Source: Sclerurus mexicanus (taxonomy: Eukaryota; Chordata; Aves; Passeriformes; Furnariidae). Taken from it: a DNA stretch of 64,000 nucleotides. The position numbers and the translations under genes are program-made. Positions 46,225 to 57,500 of the stretch are shown here, piece by piece; within the stretch, counting starts at the first letter, position 1, and each line of letters starts with the position of its first letter. A model generated the notes under the pieces. That model did no database searches, was not told where the DNA came from, and saw nothing but the letters and a program-made list of their open reading frames with translations. The DNA lies in NCBI GenBank assembly GCA_013396755.1, contig VWZF01004021.1, positions 984,532 through 1,048,531 of the forward strand, in the 5' to 3' direction.

Positions 46225-49200
46225 TTTATGACCATTCCCAAAGTTACAAAGGACTATTCCACCACCACTGCCTCTGCAAAGTGATTTCATGGAGAAAGTG
46301 GGACGCTTGGTCAGTCCTGAGGGTGAGCAAACCCTGGCAAAATCAGCTGTCCCCATCCAGAGCATCCTGCAGGCTGGAAGTGCTGGGCAAGAGGTCACCA
46401 GAATGGCTTTAAACCACTGCCCCTCTCCCATCCATGGCCTCTGTACTAAACACAGCTCAGCTGCCACGAGAAGAATCCGCTTCATTGTGTTTCATGGGGT
46501 CCCCAAATTAGTATTTTGTTAAAGAAAACAATAAACTCAACAATGCTGTGGTAAGTTTTCGAAGCCAAAGTAAAACTGGATACTAGAATCTAGAGCACTT
46601 TTCCCCTCCGGTTATAACAACTTTGCATTTGATTAAATGATAGGCAAAAAACCGTCTCAACAGTATCTCCTTTGTTCCATTGAAGAATCTGGAACTGTAA
46701 TGTACAAAGTACACGTCTGCCTTGAAGAGCTACACAGTAATCATGGGCTGACCAAAAAATAGCAGGTTTTTTTTGTCTGCTCTGTGTTGAGTTTGTTTTC
46801 TGCTGCGGTTCGCTCCGAGGAGCGGCGTACACGAGCGTAAACTGAGGTTGTGCTCTGGTGGGACTGGCACACGAGGAAAATGTGGAAGCCCAAGGTTATG
46901 AAGTGTGTTTGAACGGGCACAAGGGCGCTGTGATTATAAAGGCACTGGTGGAAGAAGTGCTGGGGAGAGACTCTTTGCAGCAGAACCCTCAGAAAGGATC
47001 AAAACGGTGGAATTTTTGTTCTGAGACTGAGGGGATGGCACTGCAGAGGTTGCTTTCATGTCTAGGAAATAAACCATCATAAGATCTACCACATGAAAAT
47101 TTGTTGTTCTTAGCATGGGGAGCCTGATGAGGTTGCTCTCCTTACACGCTGCTGCCCTGGAGTTACTGGTGCAGGAGTGGAGATGGTGAGGAGTCGTCAT
47201 TGTCCTCAGATTCTGATGTGGGAGACATAGCACAACCCCTGACACCACCATGCCCCGGGTCAAAAAGTGGCCTTTGAGCTTTGGCTTCCTCCTCTAACTT
47301 ACAGAGTGTGGCATTGCCAGTTTTGGAATCCCACCATCCAAAGGAATATGTGGATTCAGAAATCCAAGTGATGTTTTGCAAGATCATATCATGCTGTGCT
47401 GAGTATTCCTTGAGAGTGCGTAGATAAATTAAATAAATAGATAAATTAAAATGTGCATATTAACCCACAGTCAAAACTAGAAGCAACAATATAAAATAAG
47501 AAATAAATTTTTTAAAATATAAATAAACACCCAAACCTTTTTGTTTGACTTTCTCTGATATAAAGCAGTTTCTCCAGGACTGTGCACCATATGAAACACA
47601 TTATAAATGCTCTTGTAAAATCCACATCATTACACCACATGAAAGGCCGGCTCCTAAAAATAGCCATTCCGAGAGGATGCAGGCTAGTAGCAATTTCGGT
47701 GATCATGAAATAGTTGTGTTGACATCTCTGTGATGCACACCCACAGAAAGCTTGGACTTTTGAATATTCTTAGCAACATTTGTGCTTTATGGAATTTTCC
47801 ATGTTCTCGTCCCGCGAATAGTCCTTTACCCAGTGGCATTCCTTTCTGATCTTATCCCCTCATTTCTAACCCTGATTTTATTGAGAAAATGGGCAAATTA
47901 GTTTTCCTTTTAAATTTTGCATGAAACCCTTTCCTTGCTATCGGTTTGGCAGTGATTGGCAGTATCAGTTGTATTTCCCTGTCTCCTAGCAGGGAAATAT
48001 TTTCTTTTTCCTTCAATAGACACACACGCCCCTGGTATTTTGGGGAACTAACTCTTAAAACATAAACCTAGGGCAGGAGATGATAACACAAGAAGCTGCC
48101 ACATCCACCCAGCCTTTGTATCTGCTGTGGTATTCAAAGAAGGTAAACGAAATCTGCAGTAATTACACATGAATGTATCCACAACAACAACAAAAAAATT
48201 TCTTCCTCATCCCAGCGATCAGAACTTGGATTTTGTTTTGGGATATGAAAGGCTGCAGCCTCCTGGCTTCGGTGTGTCTGCAGCAAAGCCCTGGCTGGGA
48301 CCAACTGCTGTAGCTCTGGGATAGACAACAGAGACCTGCAGGCTGATATCACCCGGGATCTTTTTGAAGAGCTCGTCAGATTGGATTTGATTGCTGTTGT
48401 GTTTCGGTTTTAGCCTGTTAGTTGTTTGAAAGCATTACTATAAGGGGTGGTTTTCTGAAAAACGTTGGAATCTTTGGTGCTGATCTCTTGTTTTTCTTTT
48501 GTAAGCAATGATGATGGTGATGGAGATGTACACCTTCATATGAGGGTGGCTGAAGGATGGGCTTCAAGCCTGCCCTCGATTTTAAGTGTGTGGCCCTTCA
48601 GAAACCAGTTGGAAACAGTCTAAATCCTCAAAATAAGTTTGCTTTTGGAACTGGAGCAAAATCTGTGGAGATGGCGAGAGAAATAACAGGGTGTTGAAGA
48701 AAATGACATTGCTTCTGAAACAGCTGGCACGAAAATCACCGAGTCTGAGGTTTCGTTCAAATCAGATGGAGCTCTCGTTGTCGTGGGGCAGGGCACAAAC
48801 TCACCAAACGGTTCACAGGGAGACTTAGAGTTGCTCCGGGTTGTTTTAAGTTCAGGGCAGCTCTTTTCCCTTGTCCAGGTCTGGAGTCCTGTTCCAGTGC
48901 AAACAGGCCCTCCAGTTTTCAGCTCCATCAGTCGATTTCTTGCAGAATGTTGGCAGCTCTGAAGAATCCAATGCTGTAAAATGACATCACAGAAGTGGGT
49001 TTGCTGTGGCTAATTTAGCTCCCTGGAGCAGCCTGGACTTGGGGACATGGGGGCACCTTGACAAGGCAGTAGTTTTATAGAGTAAGTGCATTAATCTCCA
49101 CATTGTCAGTAATTTAAGGATCTATTTCCATCTAAGTGCTAAGACATTTTGCCTCATATTGGCATCTTGCTCTGCATAATGCAAGATAGTGGTGTTTAGA

Positions 49201-49576
49201 AAAAGCTGAAAAGTTTTTAATGCTTCTGGCCTGAAGTTGACATTGTGCCTGAGCCCTTTTCTCCTTTCCATAATTAATTTGGTGGGTGAACCTGGGGTTA
49301 TATCTGGCAATTTAAGTTTTTTACTGCTCTGGTGAATGGTTTTCCTGCTACGACCAGGATTCAGGTAAAAGCACCAAATGTCCCTGACTGGGGCTTCTGA
49401 CAGCACTTGAATACAGGAGCTGTTGTAGAGAAAATTTAATTTCTTGACTCAAGAGGACAGAAAATTACCTGATATGTCAGTGCCAGTTGTTTGGTTAATG
49501 ACATTTACTGGAAATAGTATACAGTATTCAAACTTCACAAAATAAAACATTCTCAAATTATAATATACTGTTTGTA
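46225..49576. other. Unique non-coding sequence
   Basis: No gene is supported. 47420-47530 is strongly AT-rich (AAATTAAATAAATAGATAAA and similar). A CAACAACAACAAAAA run lies at 48182-48196. A minus-strand open frame of 94 codons (49122-49406) and one of 102 (48620-48928) are unfamiliar. I see no other structure. Confidence 0.5.
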
Positions 49577-49720
49577 CTGAGATTAGCTCAGTTGGTTGGA
49601 GCATGGTGCTAATAATGCCAGTGTCACAGGTCTGATCCCTGTACAGGCCATTCACTTAAGAGTTGGACTCGGTGATCCTTCTGGGTCCCTTCCAACTCAG
49701 AGTACTCTGTGATTCTACTC
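49577..49720 (+). mobile_element. tRNA-Ile-headed SINE with CR1-type tail (TguSINE1-like)
   Basis: Positions 49577-49650 read as a degraded tRNA-Ile. They carry an A-box TTAGCTCAGTTGGTTGGAGC, an anticodon loop CTAATAA with anticodon AAT at 49611-49613, a B-box-like GGTCTGATCC at 49629-49638 and an acceptor-end GGCCA. The head is followed directly by AGTTGGACTCGGTGATCCTT, then GGGTCCCTTCCAACTCAG and CTCTGTGATTCT, a CR1-type 3' tail. This composite is the structure reported for TguSINE1, a tRNA-Ile SINE mobilised by CR1 and found in passerine birds. It is not a functional tRNA gene because the acceptor stem (CTGAGA against the 3' arm) does not pair properly. Confidence 0.85.
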
Positions 49721-50099
49721 ATCCAGCACATGGATCTGCACATAAATGCACAGTGATGGACGAGGTAGGCTGCAGTGAAGCCCTGAAAGATCAGTTCCCG
49801 TATCAAAAAGCACCGCTGTTCTTCCAGATTTCCTTCTGAAACCAGTGGTGGGTGCCTGACTGCTGGGTGGGTGTGTTGCTGTGCCCGTGGGTGGGAGCTG
49901 CCTCCCTCCTGCCTGCACCCAGGGGCTCCTTTGATACGGGATCCTCTTCCCAGAGAGCACCAGGTGCCGTGGCAGGCGGGGTAAACAACCAGATAAACAC
50001 CCAGGAGTAGCACCAGTTGTTTATGTGTTAACACAGGATGTTCTCAAAATCAGGTAAGAAGTGAGGCATGTTACCAAGTTTTATAGCTGAGGAACCGGA
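49721..50099. other. Unique non-coding sequence
   Basis: Overlapping minus-strand open frames of up to 136 codons (49624-50034) run through this stretch and partly into the SINE tail. None resembles a known protein. I see nothing else. Confidence 0.45.
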
Positions 50100-50250
50100 T
50101 AGTCTTGTAACCGCCGTGCAGGGCTGTGGCAGAGGAAGCGTGGTTTTATCCCGGCTCCTGCTCCCAGTCCCACAGGAGCTTGTTTTCCCGTGACTCAGTT
50201 TCCCCCAGGAGCATTGTGGAGCTTTATCATTTCATGTGTAAGCCGTGCTC
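50100..50250 (+). repeat. Weak MIR-like SINE relic (tentative)
   Basis: The phrases GTGGTTTTATCCCGGCTCCT and CGTGACTCAGTTTCCCCCAG occur in the order and approximate spacing of the MIR ATCCCGGCTCTGCC and CCTCAGTTTCCTC segments. The match is limited to these two words and may be chance. Confidence 0.3.
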
Positions 50251-51176
50251 AGAGAGCACTGCAGGGAAAGCCACGCGGATACTGAAAAAACCCCATAAAA
50301 TCCCACACTGGGGACTGTGAGAGGGGATGTTTCGAAGCAATCAGAGAAGAAGTAGCGAAAAATAGTAAGCTGTGCTGCTTATTAGACCATTTATTTCAAG
50401 GTATGAAATGAATTGCAATTTCATAGTCTTTTAGGAAGTTGCAGGTGGCCCTAAGACCACAACTCCTTCAAGGCAATTGGCAGCTTTTCTTGCTTTAAAA
50501 ACAAGTCACCTTTTCAGCCTAAACCGTCATTTCATAGCGTGGCATTAGCTGGATGGGAGCACTGATGGGGTGGTCCAACACGATGTCTGAAGTACACATG
50601 ATGCACAAATCCTCCTTATTAAACTGGGGACAAAATGTCATTTATTTACCCACTTGTGATACGGTGATGAGAACAACCTCCAGGATCACATGGTATAGCT
50701 TTTGGACACACGTACCAAAACCTCTGGATGCATAATGCAAATTCCTTGTCATGAAGAATGAGTCTATTTATCTTGGAACCTTTTTTACTTAAACAGTAAT
50801 CTCTAGGAAATCATTTGTTAACAGTAGTTCCCTGCCAGTTTGTCAGCTAATGGCTTGAGGCGAAGTCTGAAGTGGATGAAATCTTTTCCAGGGAGATGCT
50901 GCTGTCGCATGGGGTGCAGAAAGGTTTATAGCAGAAAGCAATAGTGGAGGCGGTCAGATGAGCTCAGTCCAACTTCTGGAATCCCGAGGAAACTCGGCAC
51001 GGTGGGGTGAAGGTGGCTGTTCCAGTAGCGCATCATTTGTAAAACATTAAAGCCATCAATTGTACCCGTGTCAACTTCTACGCCTAAATTTTCCTTGCTG
51101 GAGGCCCCAGGTGTGAGTGTGTGGAGGCCAAAACCACCCGTGTTTGTGGTGGCTGAGGTTCTCCCTCATGCCCTGT
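50251..51176. other. Unique non-coding sequence
   Basis: I see no gene and no repeat beyond the start of a 213-codon plus-strand open frame (51068-51709), which runs through the following CT-rich repeat and is therefore not credible as a gene. Confidence 0.45.
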
Positions 51177-51316
51177 GCATCTCTGCACCCTGGGCATTTC
51201 TGCATCTCTGCATCCCAGGCTTCTCTGCATCTCTATGTGCTGGACATCTCTGCACCCCAGGCATCTCCCATCCTGGGCATCTCCCTCTCTGCATCCCGGC
51301 TTCTCCCTATCCCAGG
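51177..51316 (+). repeat. Imperfect CT-rich minisatellite
   Basis: The words CTCTGCATC, CTCTGCACCC, CCCAGGCATCTC and CCTGGGCATCTC recur irregularly over about 140 bases, with variable units of roughly 20-30 bases. This makes a Leu/His/Pro-rich translation in all plus frames and explains the long open frame across it. Confidence 0.65.
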
Positions 51317-54257
51317 TGTGGAGGCAGCCAGGCAGGAGAGCCGAGGTGCAGCCCCCCCAGCTCAGCTGGGGTGCCGCAGGGTGTCTGCCAGGGCAGCAGA
51401 GTCCTCCAGCTCTCAGATGGTATCTCTTCTCTCCAGAAGTCTAGCAGCGAGTTTCAGTTAGGTAATGAGTTATCTGATTTCCCTTTAATCTGGGCAGCAT
51501 CTACAGCGCGACAACCTCGCATCGCTGTTTATCTCACACTCGGGGCTGCAGGGAGAAAACTGGCCAGAACGGGTGAAAATTCACTGGAAAAGGAGCTCAG
51601 AAAAGTCACCCTGATCTGCACCAAATCCCTCCTTTTTTTGCAGCAGGAGCCGGTGAGAAATAACTGCCCCGAGCCGAAACTCTCCCAAAAGGCCACAAAA
51701 TCCAGCTGAAGTAAATACCACTTCCCTGCAGCATTATCTCCCACTCGGTGCTGTCTGCCCACAGAGGATGGTAGGGTGTAGGAACTGGCAGGGGATTAAT
51801 GGCAGCCTGGTTCATAAAAAAACTCCGCTGCCAGAAGGACGTGGGACCCAGACAGAAGTAAAGAGGGGCTGGTTCTCTCTGCAGATGCCCCCAAGTGCTA
51901 TTTGTCTGAGAGCAGATTTTCCCACAGATCTTTGGCCTTCATATTATTTGAAGAACCCCCTCTGCAGCTGCAATCCTTCCCTCCCCCGAGGGGAAAACAG
52001 GGTGGTAACTTTGTGAACTGAATGGTGTGGAGGTTTAGGAGTACTGCCATGGGAGGGGAAGATTTGGCTCATTAGCGTGGAACATTGTGTTGCCAGGAAC
52101 AGAGTTTTGGGGCAGAACTAATAACATGGAAGCAGATGCAGTCAGCTTTTATTAAACTGGTTTGTAGATGACTTTAAATAGGCAACAGTTGTATCTGGGG
52201 CTTTCCTTGCAAGAGGCAGAATGGCAGACCCCAGCAGCAGCAGATTCTGGCTTAGGTGCTGGATAAAAAGTACAGAGGAGCGAACCAAATCTCTGCATGT
52301 TAGGAAAAAATTCTCCCAACTGTCTTAAAAAACCCAACCAACCAACCAAACAACAAAAAACAACAGAAGACTTTGTGTTATAATCTTTAGAGTCCACACA
52401 TCTGACTGAGCAAGGGGCAGATGTAGAGCCGTGGAGTTCATAGTCTGAAGGACCCAGCTTTGTATCATCTTGGCTTTATCAAGGTGTATGATCTCCTCTA
52501 GGCTGTGGACTCCCAAGTTTCACTCAGTTACCCCAGTGGCCGGGCATACATTAACCTGCTTGACAGTGCATTACAGGTAGGGATGGATAAATTAATTTCC
52601 AAGCCAAGTTTTGAAGCACTTCTCCCTGGAACCACCCCTTCCGTAGCAGCAATTAACTCCGTGGTGCTTATCGGCATCAGCGATGGTCGGGTGCCATTTC
52701 CTGACACATGGCATTCCACGGCCACCAGTAATGATGGGTTGAACTGGCTCTGTAATTGCCTTACCCAGGTACACAGGTTGCAATGACCACCAGCCAAATA
52801 CAAATTGCCCATGTCAGCCACCTCCCAGAATCGAGTGAGACCATTGATACCTCTGAGGAGTCACCACAAAGACCATCCATCCTCTGCCAGACCCAGCAAT
52901 CTCTATTGCTGTGTGTCCTTACGGTGTCCTCCTGGTCCTTCGCTGTCTCCAAGCAGCCTGGTCTAACTGTCTTGGCTTTCTCGAGGGCGTCAGGAATGAT
53001 CAGTCCCCGTCAACACACCCGAGCCTGCAGATCTCTGTAGAGGTGCCCCTTGGATTTCTGACATCTCTGTAGATGCCCCACAGGTGTCACCTCCTTCCGT
53101 GCCAACTCCAGCCACCGTTCCAGAGAGCAGAGAGAACCACCCAGAAATCCTCTCCCTGCTCCACGCATCCAAGCGCAGCCTGGCACTGTGTTGTTCCTTG
53201 CTGTGCTCCCCACAGCCTCCTCATCCCGGCCTGGCTGAATAAGGCAGCAGGAATCCCGCTCGGGTGCTGAACTCCATCCTGCCTTGGTTGTGCAATACCT
53301 TTTTTCTCAGGCAGTTCCTAATCTAGAGATTTTCTGGGATCTGTGCATGGCATAAAAGGAAGTCTCCTCATCACCTCAGGTTCTGTCTTTCGGTACCAAG
53401 TGTTTAAGACATAATTCCAGGCGTCCAGGGCTTGCTTTCTCTTTGTGTCTCCTTTGCTGTTGCTTTCATTTGCTAACATGTTGAACTTCAAAGTCTATTC
53501 TTTCTCCTTCCTAATTTTTATGGAAAAAATGGTCTGAACCCCATTTGCATTTCCTCCCTGAGGATACTGGCAATCCTTAATCCTATATATTAAAGAATCT
53601 CAGTTTTCCCAGCAGCCTTTTATTCTGGGACTACTCTTCCACTCAGTTTTCTCCTTGAAATCCTCTCCTGTGGTTCAAAATTGCTCTTCACGGTGCCCCT
53701 GACCACTGTCACTTGCTGTTATGAGCTATTTGCACGGATGTTTGATCACTTTTTAAGCCCTTTTCCCTTCCCAGCCTGTCCCTTGCAGGTAATTTGTGAA
53801 GGTTTCATGCCCATGGCAGTAGGTGCCTGTTTGCCCTCGGAGCCATGTGCTGTGCAACCATCACTCTCCAGGACCTGCTGGAATAACTATTTGTAGGGCC
53901 AAGAGATAGCAGGATGAAAGGGTGAATAACTGGGTGCTGTTTTATTCAGGGTGATTTTAATTTCACACCGATGGTCTCCCTATTCCCATCGAGGCCGTGG
54001 CTCCCAGTGACAGCTGGCATTTCCCTGCCTGAGAGGCGATTGCTGTCCATCCTTCCCCAGCTGTGGTGCGGATGGCACAGGGACCCTGTGCCTGTCGGTC
54101 CACTGTCCCCCTTCCTGCCTGCACGCAGGGGCCGTGGTGATTCCCTGTGCTCCCCAGCCCGTGGGAGCTGTGGGAAGCAGGGAGAGCGCCGGCTGGGCTG
54201 GCCGTGCGGATCCAGGGATTGAGATCACGCAAACCCAGTGTTCTCTCCTACAAGCCA
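51317..54257. other. Unique non-coding sequence
   Basis: No gene is supported. An (AACC)n-type simple repeat with a poly-A-rich end lies at 52327-52365. Opposed open frames of 93-97 codons at 52505-52821 and a plus frame at 52756-53040 are unfamiliar. I found no retroviral LTR or primer-binding signature around them. Confidence 0.45.
52327..52365 (+). repeat. (AACC)n / A-rich simple repeat
   Basis: The sequence AAAAAACCCAACCAACCAAC continues as CAAACAACAAAAAACAAC. It is a short degenerate tetranucleotide microsatellite. Confidence 0.85.
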
Positions 54258-54800
54258 TTCTCAGCGATGTGCTCGGGTAATTAGCATGTGCATAAACACT
54301 TCGTAATCTTGTGATCATGGCTTGCAGATTAGCTCTTTTGCCAGCTTTGCGATTTCTTTGCCAGTTTTAGTTTTAATTGCAAATCCATTACTGCCAGCTC
54401 CCTTGCATATTGTAGCAATAGGCAAATTAAAACACTTGGACACAGTTGGGCGGGTTTCAGTTAAGAAATTAATTGTTACTGCCAACCAGTGCTTTTTAAT
54501 GCGAGGGTGGCATTTGAGTTTGTTTTTGAGGGCATAATCTCCAAGACTTCTTTTTTCCCTTCTCCTCCCCCCTCCCCAGACTGCGTTGCCCTGTCGAGCA
54601 GCTCCCCAGATGGCACGAAGCAAATGCTTGGCTCTTTGATCTCCTAGTCAAGAAATTTGGAAGTCGTTCTGAATTTATGAGAATCCTGTCTGAAATAAAT
54701 CTGTCTGTGCGCAGGGCCACACTAAGGCAGCCCGGAGCTGCAGGCACAGCTCACCTGAGCCTCGCGGGGAGGCGCAGGCTCGCATCCCACAGGAGCATCG
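54258..54800. other. Unique AT-rich sequence with regulatory-like texture
   Basis: The segment at 54265-54540 is unusually rich in TAATTA, TTAATT and GCAAAT-like words. It also holds a 102-codon minus-strand open frame (54315-54623) with a Lys/Ala-rich translation that I do not recognise. Conserved non-coding DNA near developmental genes often looks like this. Without comparison to other birds neither coding nor regulatory status can be decided. Confidence 0.35.
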
Positions 54801-54885
54801 TGTGATGCTGTAGCGATAAAGACAAACTTCATGCATATTGTTGAACATGAAAAAGTCTAGACAATCTACAATTTACCAGTCGGGG

Positions 54886-54928
54886 TAATTGGCTAAAGGC
54901 TTAATCCGCCCTGATAATCCAGTAATGG
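54886..54928. promoter_or_regulatory. Compact homeodomain-type motif cluster
   Basis: Four TAAT-core motifs lie within 43 bases: TAATTG (54886-54891), TAATCC (54902-54907), TAATCC (54915-54920) and TAATGG (54923-54928). TAATCC is the preferred site of K50 homeodomains such as OTX, PITX, CRX and Goosecoid, and TAATTG/TAATTA suits Q50 homeodomains. The spacing suggests a cis-regulatory module. Function is inferred from motifs only. Confidence 0.4.
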
Positions 54929-55910
54929 TATTGTTGGCAGGACATTGATGTAAATATCACTCAGCAGCGCTGGCAGCCGCTGTCTCCTGTGATTGCTGCC
55001 GTTCCCAATTCCTTTTCCACAGCTGTTAGGGAATTTTCAGAGTTCTGTAAACTTCTTGTCTTTGGTATTTCTCAAAAACTGTCTGTGCTCAGTGTTTGTT
55101 TTTCACTCCATTTGTTGATAAAGTAGCACTTTTCACCGGGTCAGGATTTTCACAAAGCCATTCATCAAGAATATCTTTTTTCCCTTGATGTGCTTTTTTT
55201 CCCTGGTGTACTTTTCACATGGCTCTCTCCAGGCTCCTGATGCTGCTGTTGCACGGTTTGCCATCGCCCTTTAATACAAACAACATCTGGTTCTGCAGCA
55301 GCCCCGTGCCAGCGCTGTGAGCCACCTGCCACCTGTGTGTCACCACCAGTCCTGGTGGCATTCACTGAGACTTTGGTGGCATTGCTTTGCTCAAGCCCAA
55401 GCCCTGACATGCCACCAGCTTAGCTGGGACCGCAGACACTGGGGGGGCACTTTGGAGGTCAGTGAGCTGAGCAGGGTTTTAAAAATACATCAACCTCCCC
55501 GTTTTGCAGGGGTGTGTTTAGTGCGTGTCCGTGTGCCGTGTGGGGACAAAGCAGGGGTTGTAGCACCCCACGGAATAGTTCCTCCTCCAGACATGAGTCT
55601 CCCACACTGCAGTGCTTGTCCCCACGTGCTGCCTCCTGTGGCCTGTTGATGTGTTAGAACATGGCTGGGCTTAAAGTGCACACTAAAATTATTGTCTAAT
55701 TGTGCATGAAGCCAGTGGATAAACACCTGTCCCAGTCTTGTTACTTTATTCTCTTCAACTCCCGTTCATTCTCTTCATTTCCCCTCTTTGCCTTGGTAAA
55801 CGGGGTTGTTTTCAGCTGCCTTTACAGCTGAAGGGCTCTGCTCCTCCAAGTCTGCACAGCACCAAGCACAGGTGGACCTTGCTGGGTACTGGAGTCACCG
55901 AGTCCCAGAA
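54929..55910. other. Unique non-coding sequence
   Basis: No gene is supported. 54940-55010 continues the regulatory-like stretch (for example CAGCAGCGCTGGCAGCCGCT). An open frame of 110 codons (55317-55649) is unfamiliar. Confidence 0.45.
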
Positions 55911-56045
55911 ATCACAGAATCGTTTGGGTCAGAAGGGACCCTGAAGACCATCTTGTTCCATCCTCCCTGCCATGGCCAGGGATGCCACCGCCTAGATCAA
56001 ATTGCTGCAGGCACTACCCAACCTGGCCTTGAGTCCCCAGGATTT
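55911..56045 (-). repeat. CR1 LINE 3'-end fragment
   Basis: The plus strand reads ATCACAGAATCGTTTGGGTC, then AGAAGGGACCCTGAAGACCA, CTGCCATGGCCAGGGATGCC and CCAACCTGGCCTTGAGTCCC: the reverse complement of an avian CR1 3' UTR. Several substitutions relative to the other copies suggest an older insertion. Confidence 0.87.
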
Positions 56046-57179
56046 AATTTGTGTTAGAGTCATATTTGTTAACTGAGAAGCCGCCTGATTGTTTCTGGTC
56101 ACTGGCCTTGCTTGTTCAGTCCAGGGACTAAAAGCCAAGTTAACTTTTTTCTTTCTGTGCATCACCACCAAATCACATCCTGAGTATTCCCTGTACAACT
56201 CCCCTGCCTTCAGAGAGGTTGTGGATGTGCAGTGCATTGGAGCTCAGCAGAGGATTTCCCTGATGACCGAAGCAGAACCACCCTGGGAATTCCTTCTCTG
56301 CAGCAGGGTTGACTCTGTGCTGCCTTGCCAAAGTATTAAAAACCCTATACCTAATAATATATAAACTTATTTTGGTCACTAAACCCAGCTGAGATGGCTG
56401 TGAATCCTTGACAACATTTTTAAGGCAGCCAGTAATGTTTTTTTTTTTGAGCATTGCCCTTTTTTGTGCTCGGAAAACAATAGAAGCAGCACAGTTCCGC
56501 TGCAAACAAAACCTGAACATGCTCTAACTTACATGTGAAATATCAAAGAGCTCTTGCTCAGTACACATCACCGCCCTTCCGTTTCACAGCAAACACCTTG
56601 TCACGGCCCAGAGGCTTTGGGAAAACTACATCCAGTGTATTCGGGCGAATGTCACCCTGCTAGTTATCCCAGGGCTCTGGCTCCATGGTGTTGTGGCTAA
56701 CAAATCCAGCTTTAATTGTTCGTGATCTCTATCGGAGCAGACATCGGGTTTGAGTTCAGTCCGTAAGAGTCAGGAGAAATAAACACAGAACTACAGTAAG
56801 ATCAAAGCAGCAGAGAGGTGCACATGTGCTAATAATAATAGCTTACGAAAGCTCATATTTTCCTTCAACAACATCCTGTCATTTGTGTATCAGCTTTGAA
56901 AAGGGTAAAACAAAAAAATAAAAAAATTCAGCGTCATTTACTTCAGCAGAAAGTGAGATGAGGCAGATATTTGATTGCAGCAGCTCGTGTGTGGTTTGCT
57001 GCGAGGGCTGTACATGCATCGCGTCCTCCAGTGCATGTGTGAGGGGAGGGTGCAGAGCCTGAGCTGGCTGTGACCGAAGCACCGTCGTTATCTGATTTTT
57101 ATATACAGCTGGTGACAGTGTGATGCAGGAGGGAGGATGAGGCAAACAGCCTCGAAGTCGGTAACCGCATCCACACCTG
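56046..57179. other. Unique non-coding sequence
   Basis: I see no gene. A T-rich homopolymer lies near 56438-56447. The longest frames are a 115-codon minus frame (56173-56520) and the start of a 199-codon minus frame (56879-57478) that owes its length to the neighbouring CpG-rich stretch. Neither has a recognisable domain. Confidence 0.45.
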
Positions 57180-57500
57180 GTGCACCTCGATAAAATGTCA
57201 GTAAACAGTCTGGATAGAGCGAGGTTGCGGCGAGGCTGGGGACGTCTAACGGCTCGCGGAGACGCAGGCAGAGGCACACGGAGGTTTGGGGATGGTGTTT
57301 CGGCCGGGGTGGAATTGCCCAGGGGACCGAAACCGGGGTTTTGCCCTTCCGTGGCCGTGGGCAGCTCTGCGGGTCGGCTCTCCCGGCCGTGCATGGGACG
57401 AGCGTGGCGTGGTTGGGGTGACCGTGCCCGGAGGCTCTGGCTCGGCGGGGTCAGCCGGCAGTGATTTGCCCTCCCCACGATGTGACCTACTTCGGAAGTT
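57180..57500. promoter_or_regulatory. CpG island without an identifiable gene
   Basis: By eye there are about 30 CpGs in 320 bases with high GC content (for example GAGCGAGGTTGCGGCGAGGC and GCATGGGACGAGCGTGGCGT), a sharp contrast to flanking DNA. Islands of this quality normally mark unmethylated promoters or enhancers. Open frames on both strands (plus 57180-57464 and 57286-57528; minus 56879-57478) reflect the lack of A and T. I cannot identify a first exon, so a promoter of an unseen gene, an alternative promoter or an orphan island are all possible. Confidence 0.6.

Noticed and set aside
49577..49650. Functional tRNA-Ile (AAT) gene
   Set aside because: The acceptor stem is degraded and the sequence continues into a CR1-type tail, so it is a SINE head.
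51068..51709. 213-codon plus-strand open frame
   Set aside because: It passes through an imperfect CT-rich minisatellite that opens the frames; the translation is unfamiliar.
52505..53040. Cluster of 93-97-codon frames on both strands, considered as a retroviral remnant
   Set aside because: No LTR ends, primer-binding site or pol/gag motif could be seen.
56840..56875. AGCTTACGAAAGCTCAT phrase resembling the end of an ancient sauropsid repeat
   Set aside because: The similarity is limited to about 17 bases with no flanking support.
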